A stretch of DNA of 64,000 nucleotides from Flintibacter sp. KGMB00164 (GTDB lineage: Bacteria; Bacillota; Clostridia; Oscillospirales; Oscillospiraceae): positions 2,853,796-2,917,795 of the forward strand of contig NZ_CP044227.1 in assembly GCF_008727735.1 (NCBI RefSeq), read 5' to 3'. The translations under genes and the position numbers were made by a program. Positions within the stretch are counted from its first letter, which is position 1. Each line of letters starts with the position of its first letter. Below the pieces are notes generated by a model. The model did not search any database. It saw only the letters and a program-made list of their open reading frames with translations, and had not been told where the DNA came from. Below are positions 52,365 to 59,876 of the stretch, piece by piece.

Positions 52365-52781
52365 ATGAATATCGCTATCATGTGTCATAACCGCAAGCAG
52401 GAGCTGATGGTACAGTTCTGTACCGCTTATTGCGGCATCCTGTCTAAGCATACCGTCTGCGCCACCAATGCCACCGGACGGATGGTGGCGGAGGCCACCG
52501 GTCTGCCGGTCAATCTCTTTTTGTCCCATGAGCATGGCGGCATTGAGCAGATCGGCCAGCGCATCATCTACAACGAGATCGACCTGGTCCTCTTCTTCAA
52601 CTCTCCCCAGGACAACAGCATGGATGAGGATGTCATGTATATCGCCCGTCTGTGCGATCAGCACTCCGTACCTATGGCAACCAACGTGGCTACCGCGGAG
52701 CTGCTTATCCACGGCCTGGCCCGGGGCGATCTGGACTGGCGTATCGTCATGAACCCCAACCGGGTTCCCTTTGCCCTGTAA
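52365..52781 (+). CDS. Methylglyoxal synthase-like protein lacking key catalytic residues
   Basis: This 138-residue protein aligns with MgsA over its length (MNIAIMCHNRKQELMVQF, ATGLPVN, PMATNVATAELL). Methylglyoxal synthase turns dihydroxyacetone phosphate into methylglyoxal. Here the AHD motif reads CHN, the catalytic aspartate of GGD is isoleucine (HGGIEQIG), and the active-site D and H of the DPL...PH region are not kept (SPQDNSMDEDV). By eye the active site is gone, so it may be a binding or regulatory protein of the MGS-like fold. AAGGAGG precedes the ATG; it is 43 bases after minD. Confidence 0.75.
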   Translation: MNIAIMCHNRKQELMVQFCTAYCGILSKHTVCATNATGRMVAEATGLPVNLFLSHEHGGIEQIGQRIIYNEIDLVLFFNSPQDNSMDEDVMYIARLCDQHSVPMATNVATAELLIHGLARGDLDWRIVMNPNRVPFAL

Positions 52782-52791
52782 GGCAGAAAGA

Positions 52792-52820
52792 TTGATTTTT
52801 TCCCCTATTTAGGGTATCAT
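52792..52820 (+). promoter_or_regulatory. hisS T-box promoter
   Basis: TTGATT (52792-52797), 17-base spacer TTTTCCCCTATTTAGGG, TATCAT (52815-52820). Confidence 0.6.
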
Positions 52821-52827
52821 AGCACCA

Positions 52828-53080
52828 TATAACCGCCATGACGGCGCATGAGTAGTCCGGTTACCGCCCGACAGAGAGAAACCCCACGGCTGAAAGGGTT
52901 TTAGGGAGATGGCCCGGAGGAAGACGGCGCTACCAGCGGGCTCGGAGACGGGCGCGGTCTCCCCTGCCGCAACACAGGGGCGAAAGGGAACGGGGTCGCC
53001 CTGTTCTGAAATTGGGTGGCACCACGAAGCGTTTTCTTAGGCGCTCTCGTCCCAATCCTGGGACGAGAGCGCCTACTTTT
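52828..53080 (+). promoter_or_regulatory. T-box riboswitch leader of hisS
   Basis: A T-box leader that senses uncharged tRNA, probably tRNA-His. The antiterminator motif GGGTGGCACCACG (53014-53026) is clear; ACAGAGAGAA near 52870 is a usual T-box feature. The competing terminator is a 16-bp stem at 53039-53074 (AGGCGCTCTCGTCCCA with TGGGACGAGAGCGCCT) followed by ACTTTTCTT. A CAC triplet at 52885-52887 could be the histidine specifier, but I did not fold the leader. The gene it controls begins about 430 bases downstream, beyond repeat R7. Confidence 0.88.
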
Positions 53081-53133
53081 CTTGTAAGAAAAGTAGGCAA
53101 AAGAACTTTCTGCAAAGCTTCGCTTTGCTTCTG
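53071..53133. repeat. 3'-UTR-type hairpin module after the T-box terminator
   Basis: CTACTTTTCTT/AAGAAAAGTAG followed by GCAAAGC-ttc-GCTTTGC on the plus strand. It merges with the end of the T-box terminator and leads into repeat R7. Confidence 0.6.
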
Positions 53134-53456
53134 GGGTTCCGCCCTGCGGGGCGGCGGTAGTCGGGCAGATGCCACCAGCAACTGCCCAGCTGCCACGGTT
53201 TTGCCAGAGTAGGCGGTGTCCGTACAGCGCGCACACCTTAAATTTCCGCTTGGTAGGGCCTAAGGCCCGGGGCAAGAAGGACCAAATGGTCTTGTTTTAG
53301 GCCGCCGGGAGGATTCTACGATCTGACAGGAGAGCGTCCCCCGTAAATGGGGGTCCGGGGCGACGACGCCTATGAGCGCCCGCTCCGCGCAGGCGCTCAT
53401 CGAAGGAGTCCCCCGGCGATTCTTTGGTGACTTTCTGATCACTCAGAAAATCACAT
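53134..53456. repeat. Large intergenic hairpin element, copy R7 (one arm) inside the hisS leader
   Basis: A right arm: CAGCTGCCACGGTTTTGCC, GGGCCTAAGGCCC, CCGCCGGGAGG, CCCCCGTAAATGGGGG, stem ATGAGCGCC/GGCGCTCAT, and stem 1 as GTGACTTTCTG/CAGAAAATCAC (one mismatch). A CCGCCCTGCGGGGCGG box starts the copy. Confidence 0.75.
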
Positions 53457-53504
53457 CCCCGTCCTGGTTTTAAAAAATACTTCAAAGAAAGGATTTTGAT
53501 ACCG

Positions 53505-54872
53505 ATGAGTAAAATTCAACCTCGCACCCTGTCCGGCTTCATGGAGCTCCTTCCCGCCCGTCAGGCCCAGTTTGACCGCATGGTAGAGATCCTGCGGGAA
53601 ACCTATTCTCTCTACGGCTTCACTCCCCTGGACACCCCCCTCATTGAGGCCAGCGAGGTGCTGCTGGCCAAGGGCGGCGGCGAGACCGAGAAGCAGATCT
53701 ACCGCTTCATGAAGGGCGACACCGACCTGTCTCTGCGCTTTGACCTCACGGTTCCTCTGGCCAAGTACGTGGCCCTCAATTACAGCAAGCTCACCTTCCC
53801 CTTCCGCCGCTTTCAGATCGGCAAGGTGTACCGTGGCGAGCGCGCCCAGCGCGGCCGCTTCCGTGAGTTCTATCAGGCCGACATTGACGTCATCGGCGAC
53901 GGGAAGCTGGACATCTCCAACGAGGCGGAGATCCCCGCCATCATCTACCAGGCCTTTACCCGTCTTGGCCTGAAGCGCTTCCAGATCCGGGTCAACAACC
54001 GCAAGGTTTTGAACGGTTTCTACGCCATGCTGGGCCTCACCGAGAAGTCCGGCGAAATCATGCGCACGGTGGACAAGCTGGATAAGATCGGCGCCGAGAA
54101 GGTCAAGGAGCTGCTCATGGAGGAGGAGATCGGCCTCACCGATGAGCAGGCCGGCGAGATTCTCACCTTCATTGCCATCACCGGCTCCAACGAGGCGGTT
54201 CTCTCCGCTCTGGAGGGCTACCGCGGCCGCAACGAGATCTTTGACCAGGGCCTGGATGAGCTGAACACCGTGGTCAAATATCTGGCTGCCTTTGGCGTGC
54301 CCCAGACCCACTTCGCCGTGGACCTGACCATCGCCCGCGGTCTGGACTACTACACCGGCACCGTCTACGAGACCACCATGCTGGACCACCCGGAGATCGG
54401 TTCCATCTGCTCCGGCGGTCGTTACGATAACCTGGCGGAATATTATACCGATAAACAACTCCCCGGAGTTGGCATTTCCATCGGTTTGACCCGTTTGTTC
54501 TTCGTTTTGGAGGATCAGGGCTACCTCAACGATGCCCTGAACACCGCTCCCGCTGACGTGCTGATCCTGCCCATGACCGATGACCTCTCCCCCGCTATCG
54601 CTCTGGCCACCACCCTGCGCCAGGCCGGCATCCGCACCCAGATCCACGCCGAGCAGAAGAAGTTCAAGCAGAAGATCTCCTATGCCGACAAGCTGTCCAT
54701 TCCTTACGCCGTGTTCCTGGGCGAGGACGAGATTTCTTCCGGCGTGTGCGCCGTGAAGGACCTGGCCTCCGGCGAGCAGGTAAAGCTCTCTCCCGCCGAG
54801 GCGGTGGCCCACATCCAGGCGGGCCTGGACAAGCTCAATCAGGGTAAGCCCATCCTGGATAAGGGGGAGTAA
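53505..54872 (+). CDS. hisS: Histidyl-tRNA synthetase
   Basis: This 455-residue class II enzyme charges tRNA-His. It shows motif 1-2 sequence SLRFDLTVPLAKYVA and FQIGKVYRGERAQRGRFREF, the histidine motif ARGLDYYTGTVYE, and a C-terminal anticodon-binding domain (DVLILPMTDDLSPAIALATT). The N-terminal KGTRD motif of common bacterial HisRS reads LSGFMELLP, pointing to a divergent subtype. The ATG at 53505 is the first with family sequence; a TTG nine bases earlier is the alternative. A T-box controls it. HisZ is excluded because the anticodon domain is present. Confidence 0.93.
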   Translation: MSKIQPRTLSGFMELLPARQAQFDRMVEILRETYSLYGFTPLDTPLIEASEVLLAKGGGETEKQIYRFMKGDTDLSLRFDLTVPLAKYVALNYSKLTFPFRRFQIGKVYRGERAQRGRFREFYQADIDVIGDGKLDISNEAEIPAIIYQAFTRLGLKRFQIRVNNRKVLNGFYAMLGLTEKSGEIMRTVDKLDKIGAEKVKELLMEEEIGLTDEQAGEILTFIAITGSNEAVLSALEGYRGRNEIFDQGLDELNTVVKYLAAFGVPQTHFAVDLTIARGLDYYTGTVYETTMLDHPEIGSICSGGRYDNLAEYYTDKQLPGVGISIGLTRLFFVLEDQGYLNDALNTAPADVLILPMTDDLSPAIALATTLRQAGIRTQIHAEQKKFKQKISYADKLSIPYAVFLGEDEISSGVCAVKDLASGEQVKLSPAEAVAHIQAGLDKLNQGKPILDKGE

Positions 54873-54877
54873 CCTCT

Positions 54878-54953
54878 CCCCTCCCCTGCCAGAGGCAAAA
54901 CGAAGTTTTGCATAAAGCTTTTTTGCCTACTTTTTTCTCGAAAAAAGTAGGGC
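54878..54953. repeat. 3'-UTR-type hairpin module in reverse orientation after hisS
   Basis: On the plus strand GCAAAAC-gaa-GTTTTGC then CCTACTTTTTTC/GAAAAAAGTAGG. The order is reversed relative to the other gene ends and no terminator hairpin is attached. Confidence 0.65.
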
Positions 54954-54990
54954 CCCTTCCGTCCCCAGGCGTACGAAAGGAGTGCAAACG

Positions 54991-55509
54991 GTGAAGAAAA
55001 AATTTCTGATTTCAGCGATTTTGATTCTCGCCCTCCTGGTAGGGGGTACCCTGTGGTACACCCGGCCTATGACCCTTTCTCAGCTTTGCCCAGAGGTGGA
55101 TTTGAGCCAGTGCTCCTCCATCACGGTTTACTACGAAGTGGTGCCCAGCGGCGGGAGAAGTAAGGAATTGGTTTTGGAACCAGATGACCCCGCCTTTGAC
55201 TCTCTGTTGAAGGAGCTTCAGGACCGGACCTTCTCCCGTTCCCTCATCAGTTTGCTTCCCTGGGTAGACTCTCAGTCCGCGCAACCGGAGGACGGAGACT
55301 TTTCGTGGGAGCTTATGCTAACATTTGAAAACCCAGATACCGCCTCTGGCGGAACTGGGCATCTGAGCACGCGGATTTCCCTCTACAACTTTTTCGGTTC
55401 CCTGAGCCTTTACAATCTGCGCACTGAGCACACCTGGTACATGACTACCAGCGACCAGGAGGCGTGGGTATCCCAGGTCATGGACATCATCACGTCGGCC
55501 ATATCCTAA
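54991..55509 (+). CDS. Exported or membrane-anchored protein of unknown function
   Basis: This 172-residue protein has an N-terminal membrane helix or uncleaved signal (FLISAILILALLVGGTLWY) and an outside beta-rich domain (SSITVYYEVVPSGGRSKELV). No lipobox is seen and no family is recognised. The GTG at 54991 follows AAAGGAG by 8 bases. It lies between hisS and aspS. Confidence 0.7.
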   Translation: MKKKFLISAILILALLVGGTLWYTRPMTLSQLCPEVDLSQCSSITVYYEVVPSGGRSKELVLEPDDPAFDSLLKELQDRTFSRSLISLLPWVDSQSAQPEDGDFSWELMLTFENPDTASGGTGHLSTRISLYNFFGSLSLYNLRTEHTWYMTTSDQEAWVSQVMDIITSAIS

Positions 55510-55577
55510 TCTTTCCTATATATTCTATACAAATTAAAATTTTTAGAATAACAAATACAAATTGGAGTTGATCTACC

Positions 55578-57377
55578 ATGGATAATTTGCAGAATTTCCA
55601 CCGCACCAACTACTGCGGCGAGCTGCGCCTGAGCGACGCGGGCAAGACTGTGTCCGTGTGCGGCTGGGTCCAGCGTCAGCGCGACCTGGGCGGCCTGATC
55701 TTTGTGGACCTGCGTGACCGCACCGGTCTGGTCCAGCTGTCCTTCGACGACAGCACCGACAAGGCCATCTTCGAGAAGGCCTCCACCCTGCGCTCTGAGT
55801 ACGTCATCGCCGCCACCGGTCTGGTGCGGGAGCGTGAGAGCAAGACCAACAAGATCGCCACCGGCGACATCGAGATTTACGTCTCCGAGCTGCGTCTGCT
55901 GGCCAAGGCCGAGACTCCTCCCTTTGAGATCGTGGAGAACTCCAAGGCCAACGACATGCTGCGCCTGAAGTACCGCTATCTGGACCTGCGCCGCCCCGAC
56001 ATGCAACACGCCATCGCCACCCGCCACAAGGTGACCAAGATCTGCCGGGACTACTTCGACGAGCAGGGTTTTTTGGAGATCGAGACCCCCATGCTCACCA
56101 AGTCCACCCCCGAGGGCGCCCGTGACTATCTGGTCCCCTCCCGTGTCCACCCCGGCAAGTTCTACGCTCTGCCCCAGTCCCCCCAGCAGTACAAGCAGCT
56201 GCTGATGCTGTCCGGCTTTGACCGCTATATGCAGATCGCCCGCTGCTTCCGTGACGAGGACCTGCGCGCAGACCGTCAGCCCGAGTTCACCCAGATCGAC
56301 CTGGAGATGTCCTTCGTCAACGAGGACGACGTGATGGGCATCCAGGAGGGTTTCCTGAAGCGGGTCTTCAAGGAGGTCCTGGACGTGGACGTGCAGCCCC
56401 CCTTCCTGCGCATGCCCTGGCGTGAGGCTATGGACCGCTTCGGCTCCGACAAGCCCGACCTGCGCTTCGGCTTTGAGCTCAAGGACATCAGCGACATCGT
56501 GAAGGACTGCGGCTTCGGTGTGTTCTCCGGCGCGGTTCAGGGCGGCGGCTCTGTACGCCTCATCAATGTCAACGGCCACGCCGCTGACTTCCCCCGCAAG
56601 AAGATCGACAAGCTGGGCGAGTTCGTCAAGACCTACAAGGCCAAGGGCCTGGCCTGGACCCGTATGCACGACGGCCAGGTGACCTCCTCCTACCAGAAGT
56701 TCCTCACCGAGGAGGAGAACAAGGCCATTCTGGAGCGCGCCGGCGCCAAGGATGGGGACCTCATTCTCATCGTGGGCGACGTGAAGGACGAGGTCGTCTT
56801 TGCCGCTCTGGGCGCTCTGCGCTGCGAGTGCGCCAAGCAGCTGGGTCTGCTGGATCCCAAGGACTTCAAGTTCCTGTGGGTCACTGAGTTCCCCATGTTC
56901 GAGTACAGTGAGGAAGAGGGCCGCTACGTGGCTATGCACCACCCCTTCACCGCTCCCATGGACGAGGACCTGGACAAGCTGGAGACCGACAAGAAGAACT
57001 GCCGCGCCAAGGCCTACGACATCGTCCTCAACGGCACCGAGCTGGGCGGCGGCTCCATCCGTATCTCCGTGCCCGAGACTCAGCAGGCCATGTTCCGTGC
57101 TCTGGGCTTCAGCGATGAGGACGCCCAGGAGCGCTTCGGCCACCTGATTAACGCCTTCAAGTTCGGCGCGCCTCCTCACGGCGGCCTGGCCTACGGCCTG
57201 GATCGTCTGTGCATGCTGATGGCGGGCGCCGAGTCCATCCGCGACGTCATCGCCTTCCCCAAGGTGCAGAACGCCAGCGAGCCCATGACCAATTGCCCCG
57301 ACTTCGTGGATGACAAGCAGCTGGACGACCTGAGCCTGGCTGTTACCCGCCGCGAGGAAGCTTCCGAAGAGGAGTAA
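55578..57377 (+). CDS. aspS: Aspartyl-tRNA synthetase
   Basis: This 599-residue class II enzyme charges tRNA-Asp. In order: OB-fold anticodon domain (VSVCGWVQRQRDLGGLIFVD), class II motifs (IETPMLTKSTPEGARDYLVP, FRDEDLRADRQPEFTQID), the GAD insertion (about 300-410) and motif 3 GGLAYGLDRLCML. The bacterial type is complete. The last residues, DDKQLDDLSLAVTRREEASE, are encoded a second time with different codons 160 bases after the stop. Confidence 0.97.
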   Translation: MDNLQNFHRTNYCGELRLSDAGKTVSVCGWVQRQRDLGGLIFVDLRDRTGLVQLSFDDSTDKAIFEKASTLRSEYVIAATGLVRERESKTNKIATGDIEIYVSELRLLAKAETPPFEIVENSKANDMLRLKYRYLDLRRPDMQHAIATRHKVTKICRDYFDEQGFLEIETPMLTKSTPEGARDYLVPSRVHPGKFYALPQSPQQYKQLLMLSGFDRYMQIARCFRDEDLRADRQPEFTQIDLEMSFVNEDDVMGIQEGFLKRVFKEVLDVDVQPPFLRMPWREAMDRFGSDKPDLRFGFELKDISDIVKDCGFGVFSGAVQGGGSVRLINVNGHAADFPRKKIDKLGEFVKTYKAKGLAWTRMHDGQVTSSYQKFLTEEENKAILERAGAKDGDLILIVGDVKDEVVFAALGALRCECAKQLGLLDPKDFKFLWVTEFPMFEYSEEEGRYVAMHHPFTAPMDEDLDKLETDKKNCRAKAYDIVLNGTELGGGSIRISVPETQQAMFRALGFSDEDAQERFGHLINAFKFGAPPHGGLAYGLDRLCMLMAGAESIRDVIAFPKVQNASEPMTNCPDFVDDKQLDDLSLAVTRREEASEEE

Positions 57378-57536
57378 GCGTTCTTAGTCGGCCACGAAGG
57401 GGCCCCATGGCACATGGGGCGCGCCTTTCGGCGCGTACAAGCGTTTTGGCCGCAGGCCAAAACCTTGGCGCAGGGCAAATTTACTTTGCCCGAGCATTGT
57501 AAATCACGGGGTCCCCGCAAAACTGGTTTTGCGGGG
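57378..57536. other. Chain of five hairpins between aspS and the duplicated aspS tail
   Basis: Five short inverted repeats follow each other: GCCCCATG/CATGGGGC, GCGCGCC/GGCGCG, GTTTTGGCC/GGCCAAAAC, GGGCAAA/TTTGCCC and CCCCGCAAAAC/GTTTTGCGGGG. There is no gene. It looks like an inserted structured element. Confidence 0.6.
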
Positions 57537-57607
57537 CGGACGACAAGCAGCTGGATGACCTCTCTCTGGCCGTCACCCGCCGCGAGGAAGCTTCTGAAGA
57601 GGAGTAA
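57537..57607 (+). pseudogene. Second copy of the aspS 3' end (remnant)
   Basis: Codons for DDKQLDDLSLAVTRREEASE and the final E-E-stop occur again, identical at the protein level to the aspS end but differing at about eight synonymous sites (for example GAT/GAC, AGC/TCT, GTT/GTC). No start is available. It touches the 3'-UTR module as gene ends elsewhere do, so it is probably the original aspS end left behind when a related aspS allele replaced the rest. Confidence 0.8.
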
Positions 57608-57721
57608 CCGCTTTCTTGAAAGAAAGCTTGGCAAAGAACTCTCTGGGAAGCTCCGCTTCCCTCCACCCTTTCACACAAACATTTGGCAGGAGCGACACAG
57701 TTTGCCGCTCCTGCCTTTATT
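57608..57721 (+). terminator. 3'-UTR hairpin module with terminator, copy f
   Basis: After the remnant stop: CGCTTTCTT/AAGAAAGC, GGGAAGC-tcc-GCTTCCC, then the terminator GGCAGGAGCG/CGCTCCTGCC (57685-57715) with TTTATTTTTT. Confidence 0.8.
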
Positions 57722-57752
57722 TTTTAAAATCGACTTAATTTGCCTTAAAAAA

Positions 57753-57781
57753 TTGACAATATCACAACTTAGTGGTATAGT
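57753..57781 (+). promoter_or_regulatory. Promoter of the GH3 lipoprotein gene
   Basis: TTGACA (57753-57758), 17 bases, TATAGT (57776-57781). Confidence 0.8.
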
Positions 57782-57878
57782 ACGTAAGATATCAGTAAAG
57801 AGACTGTAAGAAAGTGTGGAGAGAACCGCCCCGATTTCCGGACGCGTTTGCCTCCGCGCTGTTTTTTAGGAGGAAGCT

Positions 57879-59120
57879 ATGAAAAAAGCACTGATCGTTT
57901 TTCTGTGCGTGCTTTTGACCGGCTGTGCCCCGAATTCTGGCACAAGCGCCCAATCCACCGGCTCTCAAAGCACGCCCCAGGATTCCAGCGTCCAGTCCTC
58001 CGACAGCTCCAGCCAGGACAGTTCTTCTGGCGCACCGGACGCATCCCAGGATTCGGAGGAGCCCCCCTCACAGCCTGATCCCAGCGTCACTTCCGGTTCC
58101 ACAGAAAATCAGGACCAGATCATTGAGGAACTGCTCTCCACTATGACTGTGGAGGAAAAGGTGGGCCAGATGTTCTTCGTCCGCTGCCCTGACACAGGTG
58201 CGGTCGAGGCGGTATCCCAGTATAAACTGGGCGGATACATTCTCTTTGGTCGTGATTTTAAAGACAAAACCGCCGAGCAGGTCCGCAATGACATCAGCTC
58301 CTATCAGAGCGCATCCGGCGTGCCTCTGCTCATCGGCACCGATGAGGAGGGCGGTACCGTGGTACGTGCCAGCTCTAACCCCAATCTTTTCTCCCACCGC
58401 GGCCTCTCTCCCCAGGCCCTCTTTGCTGAGGGCGGCATGGACAGCATCATTCAGGATGCCCGTCAGAAGAGTGTGACCCTCCTGGGTCTGGGTGTGAATG
58501 TCAATCTGGCTCCGGTGGCTGATGTATCCACCGACCCCAACGACTTTATCTATGACCGCTCCTTTGGCCAGGACGCCCAGGCCACCGCGGAATATGTATC
58601 CAACGTGGTGAAAACCATGGACGCAGAGGGCATTGGTTCCGTCCTCAAGCACTTCCCCGGCTATGGGAATAATGTGGATACCCACACCGGTGTAGCCATT
58701 GACGAGCGCCCCTATGAGACCTTCCAGACCAGCGATTATCTCCCCTTCACCGCCGGTATCCAGGCGGGAGCCGATGCCGTTCTGGTCAGCCACAATGTGA
58801 TGTCCTGTGTGGACAATCAGTTGCCTGCCTCCCTCTCCCCCGCTGTGCATAACGAACTGCGCAGCACTTTGGGCTTCCAGGGCGTGATCATGACCGACGA
58901 TCTGGCCATGGATGCGGTAGCTACCTATGCCGGCGACCAATCCCCTGCTGTCATGGCGGTAAAGGCCGGCAATGATATGATTATCACCACCGACTTCCAG
59001 ACCCAGATTCCTGAGGTGGTACAGGCCGTCAAAAGCGGCGAGATCGACGAGGCGCAGATCGATCAGTCGGTGACGCGGGTTCTGCAGTGGAAGTATGATT
59101 TGGGCCTGCTGGGCAATTGA
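57879..59120 (+). CDS. Glycoside hydrolase family 3 lipoprotein, NagZ-like beta-N-acetylhexosaminidase
   Basis: This 413-residue lipoprotein has lipobox LLTGC (C16), a long Ser/Asp-rich linker (17-85) and a GH3 domain. KHFPGYGNNVDTH corresponds to the NagZ KHFPGHG...DSH loop, with the acid/base pair aspartate-histidine kept but the second histidine changed to tyrosine. The nucleophile is in IMTDDLAMDA. It probably trims N-acetylglucosamine from wall fragments outside the cell. AGGAGG precedes the ATG. Confidence 0.88.
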   Translation: MKKALIVFLCVLLTGCAPNSGTSAQSTGSQSTPQDSSVQSSDSSSQDSSSGAPDASQDSEEPPSQPDPSVTSGSTENQDQIIEELLSTMTVEEKVGQMFFVRCPDTGAVEAVSQYKLGGYILFGRDFKDKTAEQVRNDISSYQSASGVPLLIGTDEEGGTVVRASSNPNLFSHRGLSPQALFAEGGMDSIIQDARQKSVTLLGLGVNVNLAPVADVSTDPNDFIYDRSFGQDAQATAEYVSNVVKTMDAEGIGSVLKHFPGYGNNVDTHTGVAIDERPYETFQTSDYLPFTAGIQAGADAVLVSHNVMSCVDNQLPASLSPAVHNELRSTLGFQGVIMTDDLAMDAVATYAGDQSPAVMAVKAGNDMIITTDFQTQIPEVVQAVKSGEIDEAQIDQSVTRVLQWKYDLGLLGN

Positions 59121-59130
59121 TTCTGCTAAT

Positions 59131-59168
59131 AAAACCATCTTACCGGGAACCCGGTGAGGTGGTTTTTT
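59131..59168 (+). terminator. Terminator after the GH3 gene
   Basis: AAAACCATCTTACCGGG pairs with CCCGGTGAGGTGGTTTT around two bases, followed by T5. Confidence 0.9.
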
Positions 59169-59198
59169 TATTGGTTCCGCACTGGGGAAATAGGCGAT

Positions 59199-59770
59199 GT
59201 GACTTTCTGAGCGATCAGAAAGTCACCAAAGAATCGTCGGGGACCGCCTTCAATGAGCGCCTTCGCGCAGCGGGCGCTCATAGGCGGCTTGTCCCCGAAC
59301 CCCTATTTACGGAAGACGCCCTCCTGTCAGATCGTAGAATCCTCTCGGCGGCCCGAAAACAAGACCTGTGGTCTTTCTTGCCACGGCCCACTGGGGCCTG
59401 CCCAGGCTGAAATTAGCAGCATTTTGCGTTGAAATGACACCGCCTACTCCGGCATAACCGTGGCAGCTGGGCAGTTGTTGGGCGCATTTATACGGTCACC
59501 ACCGCACCAAACAGGTAGGCAGGCACCAGGCGGTGTGCGTTAGAATGAAGTAGCTTTAAATTTTGATGGCAAAAGGGCCTAAGGCCCGAGAGTAGAACGG
59601 GAACAGATCTTGATTTTACCCGCCGGGGATACACATAAGATTAAAGGGACACGCTCTCGTAAATGGGGGTCCGGGGAACGACGCCTATGAACACCGGCGC
59701 AAGCCAGGTGTTCATCGAAGGAGTCCCCCGGCGGCGGTTTGGTTACTTTGCCGCCGCGGGCAAAGTAACA
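59199..59770. repeat. Large intergenic hairpin element, copy R8 (two arms)
   Basis: A full copy. Left stem 1 is GTGACTTTCTG/CAGAAAGTCAC, left stem 2 is AATGAGCGCC/GGGCGCTCAT; right stem 2 is ATGAACACC/GGTGTTCAT (59688-59716) and right stem 1 is GTTACTTTGCC/GGCAAAGTAAC. The core CACCGCCTACTCCGGCATAA and CACCACCGCACCAAACAGG is present. Confidence 0.8.
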
Positions 59771-59790
59771 TCCGTCCCCCTAAAAATAAA

Positions 59791-59822
59791 AATTATCCAC
59801 ATTTTCCAACGAAAATGTGGAT
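59791..59822. promoter_or_regulatory. Paired DnaA boxes, inverted, copy 3
   Basis: TTATCCACA and TGTGGATAA, both perfect consensus DnaA boxes, face each other across 14 bases, 4 kb from dnaA. Their arms pair over 13-14 bases (TTATCCACATTTTC with GAAAATGTGGATAA), so a hairpin role is also possible. Confidence 0.6.
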
Positions 59823-59827
59823 AAAAA

Positions 59828-59859
59828 ATCCGGGGCCTTGTGAAAACAAGGTCCCGGAT
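59828..59859 (-). terminator. Terminator of the rpmH-jag operon
   Basis: On the minus strand ATCCGGGACCTTGT pairs with ACAAGGCCCCGGAT, followed by T6. Confidence 0.9.
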
Positions 59860-59876
59860 GTGCTTATGGATGGTTT

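Noticed and set aside
52365..52781. Plain methylglyoxal synthase call
   Set aside because: The overall similarity is clear, but the catalytic residues are missing by eye, so only an MgsA-like protein is claimed.
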